A stretch of DNA of 5,766 bases, taken from contig DJGU01000042.1 in the NCBI GenBank assembly GCA_002432795.1, forward strand, positions 1-5,766, in the 5' to 3' direction. The position numbers and the translations under genes were made by a program. Numbering within the stretch: the stretch's first letter is position 1; each line of letters opens with the position of its first letter. Below, piece by piece: positions 5,567 through 5,766 of the stretch. The DNA comes from Anaerolineaceae bacterium UBA5838 (GTDB lineage: Bacteria; Chloroflexota; Anaerolineae; Anaerolineales; Anaerolineaceae). The notes under the pieces are model-generated. The model had not been told where the DNA came from. It searched no databases and saw nothing but the letters and a program-made list of their open reading frames with translations.

Positions 5567-5766
5567 TTATAGGAACAGTGTCGGCAGGATGCTGACGGCG
5601 TCCCGGAAAATTGCAAAAATACTGCCGCCGAGAATGATGATCGGGCAGGCGATGCAAATACAGAGCACAAGCAAGACGATCAAGATAATTGCCCATACAG
5701 GGAATTTATCTTTCTTCTCAGGCTGCGCGGGCGGTGTGGCTACGTAATCAACCACTTTCGGGGCTT
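5567..5766 (-). CDS. Small single-span membrane protein with Cys-x-Cys-x-x-Cys cluster, probably 5'-truncated
   Basis: The frame ends in TAA at 5567-5569 and stays open to the window edge (65 codons). A GTG at 5755 could start a 62-residue product, but no ribosome binding site precedes it and the frame is open upstream, so the true start probably lies outside the window. Counting from that GTG, residues 1-18 are hydrophilic with prolines and lysines (TPPAQPEKKDK), 19-50 form a long hydrophobic stretch (WAIILIVLLVLCICIACPII onward) with cysteines at 32, 34 and 37 inside it, and a short tail RDAVSILPTLFL follows. This predicts one membrane span, perhaps with a re-entrant or second short segment after the GG at 43-44. 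I do not recognise a family. The cysteines lie in the hydrophobic segment, so lipid modification or metal binding is possible but unsupported. About 845 bases of non-coding DNA separate it from pth, so it is not in that operon. Confidence 0.6.
   Translation of the reverse strand, partial: APKVVDYVATPPAQPEKKDKFPVWAIILIVLLVLCICIACPIIILGGSIFAIFRDAVSILPTLFL

Overview
The window is a stretch of bacterial chromosome of moderate GC content. Every recognisable gene lies on the minus strand. From right to left, in the direction of transcription, it holds the 3' part of a small membrane protein gene, about 845 bases of repeat-rich non-coding DNA, peptidyl-tRNA hydrolase (pth), the transcription-repair coupling factor (mfd), and the 5' part of an exported or membrane-anchored protein built of DUF348 repeats (YabE/Rpf-like). 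The pth-mfd pair next to a DUF348 protein recalls the Bacillus and actinobacterial neighbourhoods where these families lie near ksgA. The overall style, including the proline- and lysine-rich small membrane protein and the abundant short palindromic repeats, would fit a Chloroflexota (Anaerolineae-like) genome. That assignment is an inference with low confidence, because no marker gene in the window settles it.

Layout: 1-671 DUF348 protein (cut by the window edge, C-terminus missing); 722-4144 mfd, complete, 1140 codons; 4128-4721 pth, complete, 197 codons, overlapping mfd by 17 bases; 4722-5566 non-coding; 5567-5766 small membrane protein, probably missing its N-terminus. Pth, mfd and the DUF348 gene look like one transcription unit: the first two overlap and the third starts 50 bases after the mfd stop with no terminator between. 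Pth recycles peptidyl-tRNAs from stalled or aborted translation and Mfd removes stalled RNA polymerase and recruits nucleotide excision repair, so the first two genes both clear stalled information-processing machinery. The third belongs to families usually linked to cell-wall turnover.

The most interesting part is the non-coding block. It is a mosaic of short hairpins, most of which begin with the foot GTAGG on one strand or the other: 11 GTAGG/CCTAC pentamers in about 845 bases, ten of them directly abutting an inverted repeat. This is the architecture of REP elements, which RAYT (TnpA-REP) transposases recognise by a GTAG foot. Three tandem units at a 56-base spacing even share ATCCGGCCTAC with the classical Escherichia coli REP. 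A separate 156-base, MITE-like long imperfect palindrome lies in the middle of the block. No protein-coding system of a new type is visible. The one notable protein oddity is that Pth has Gln-Arg in place of the usual His-Asn near its active site.
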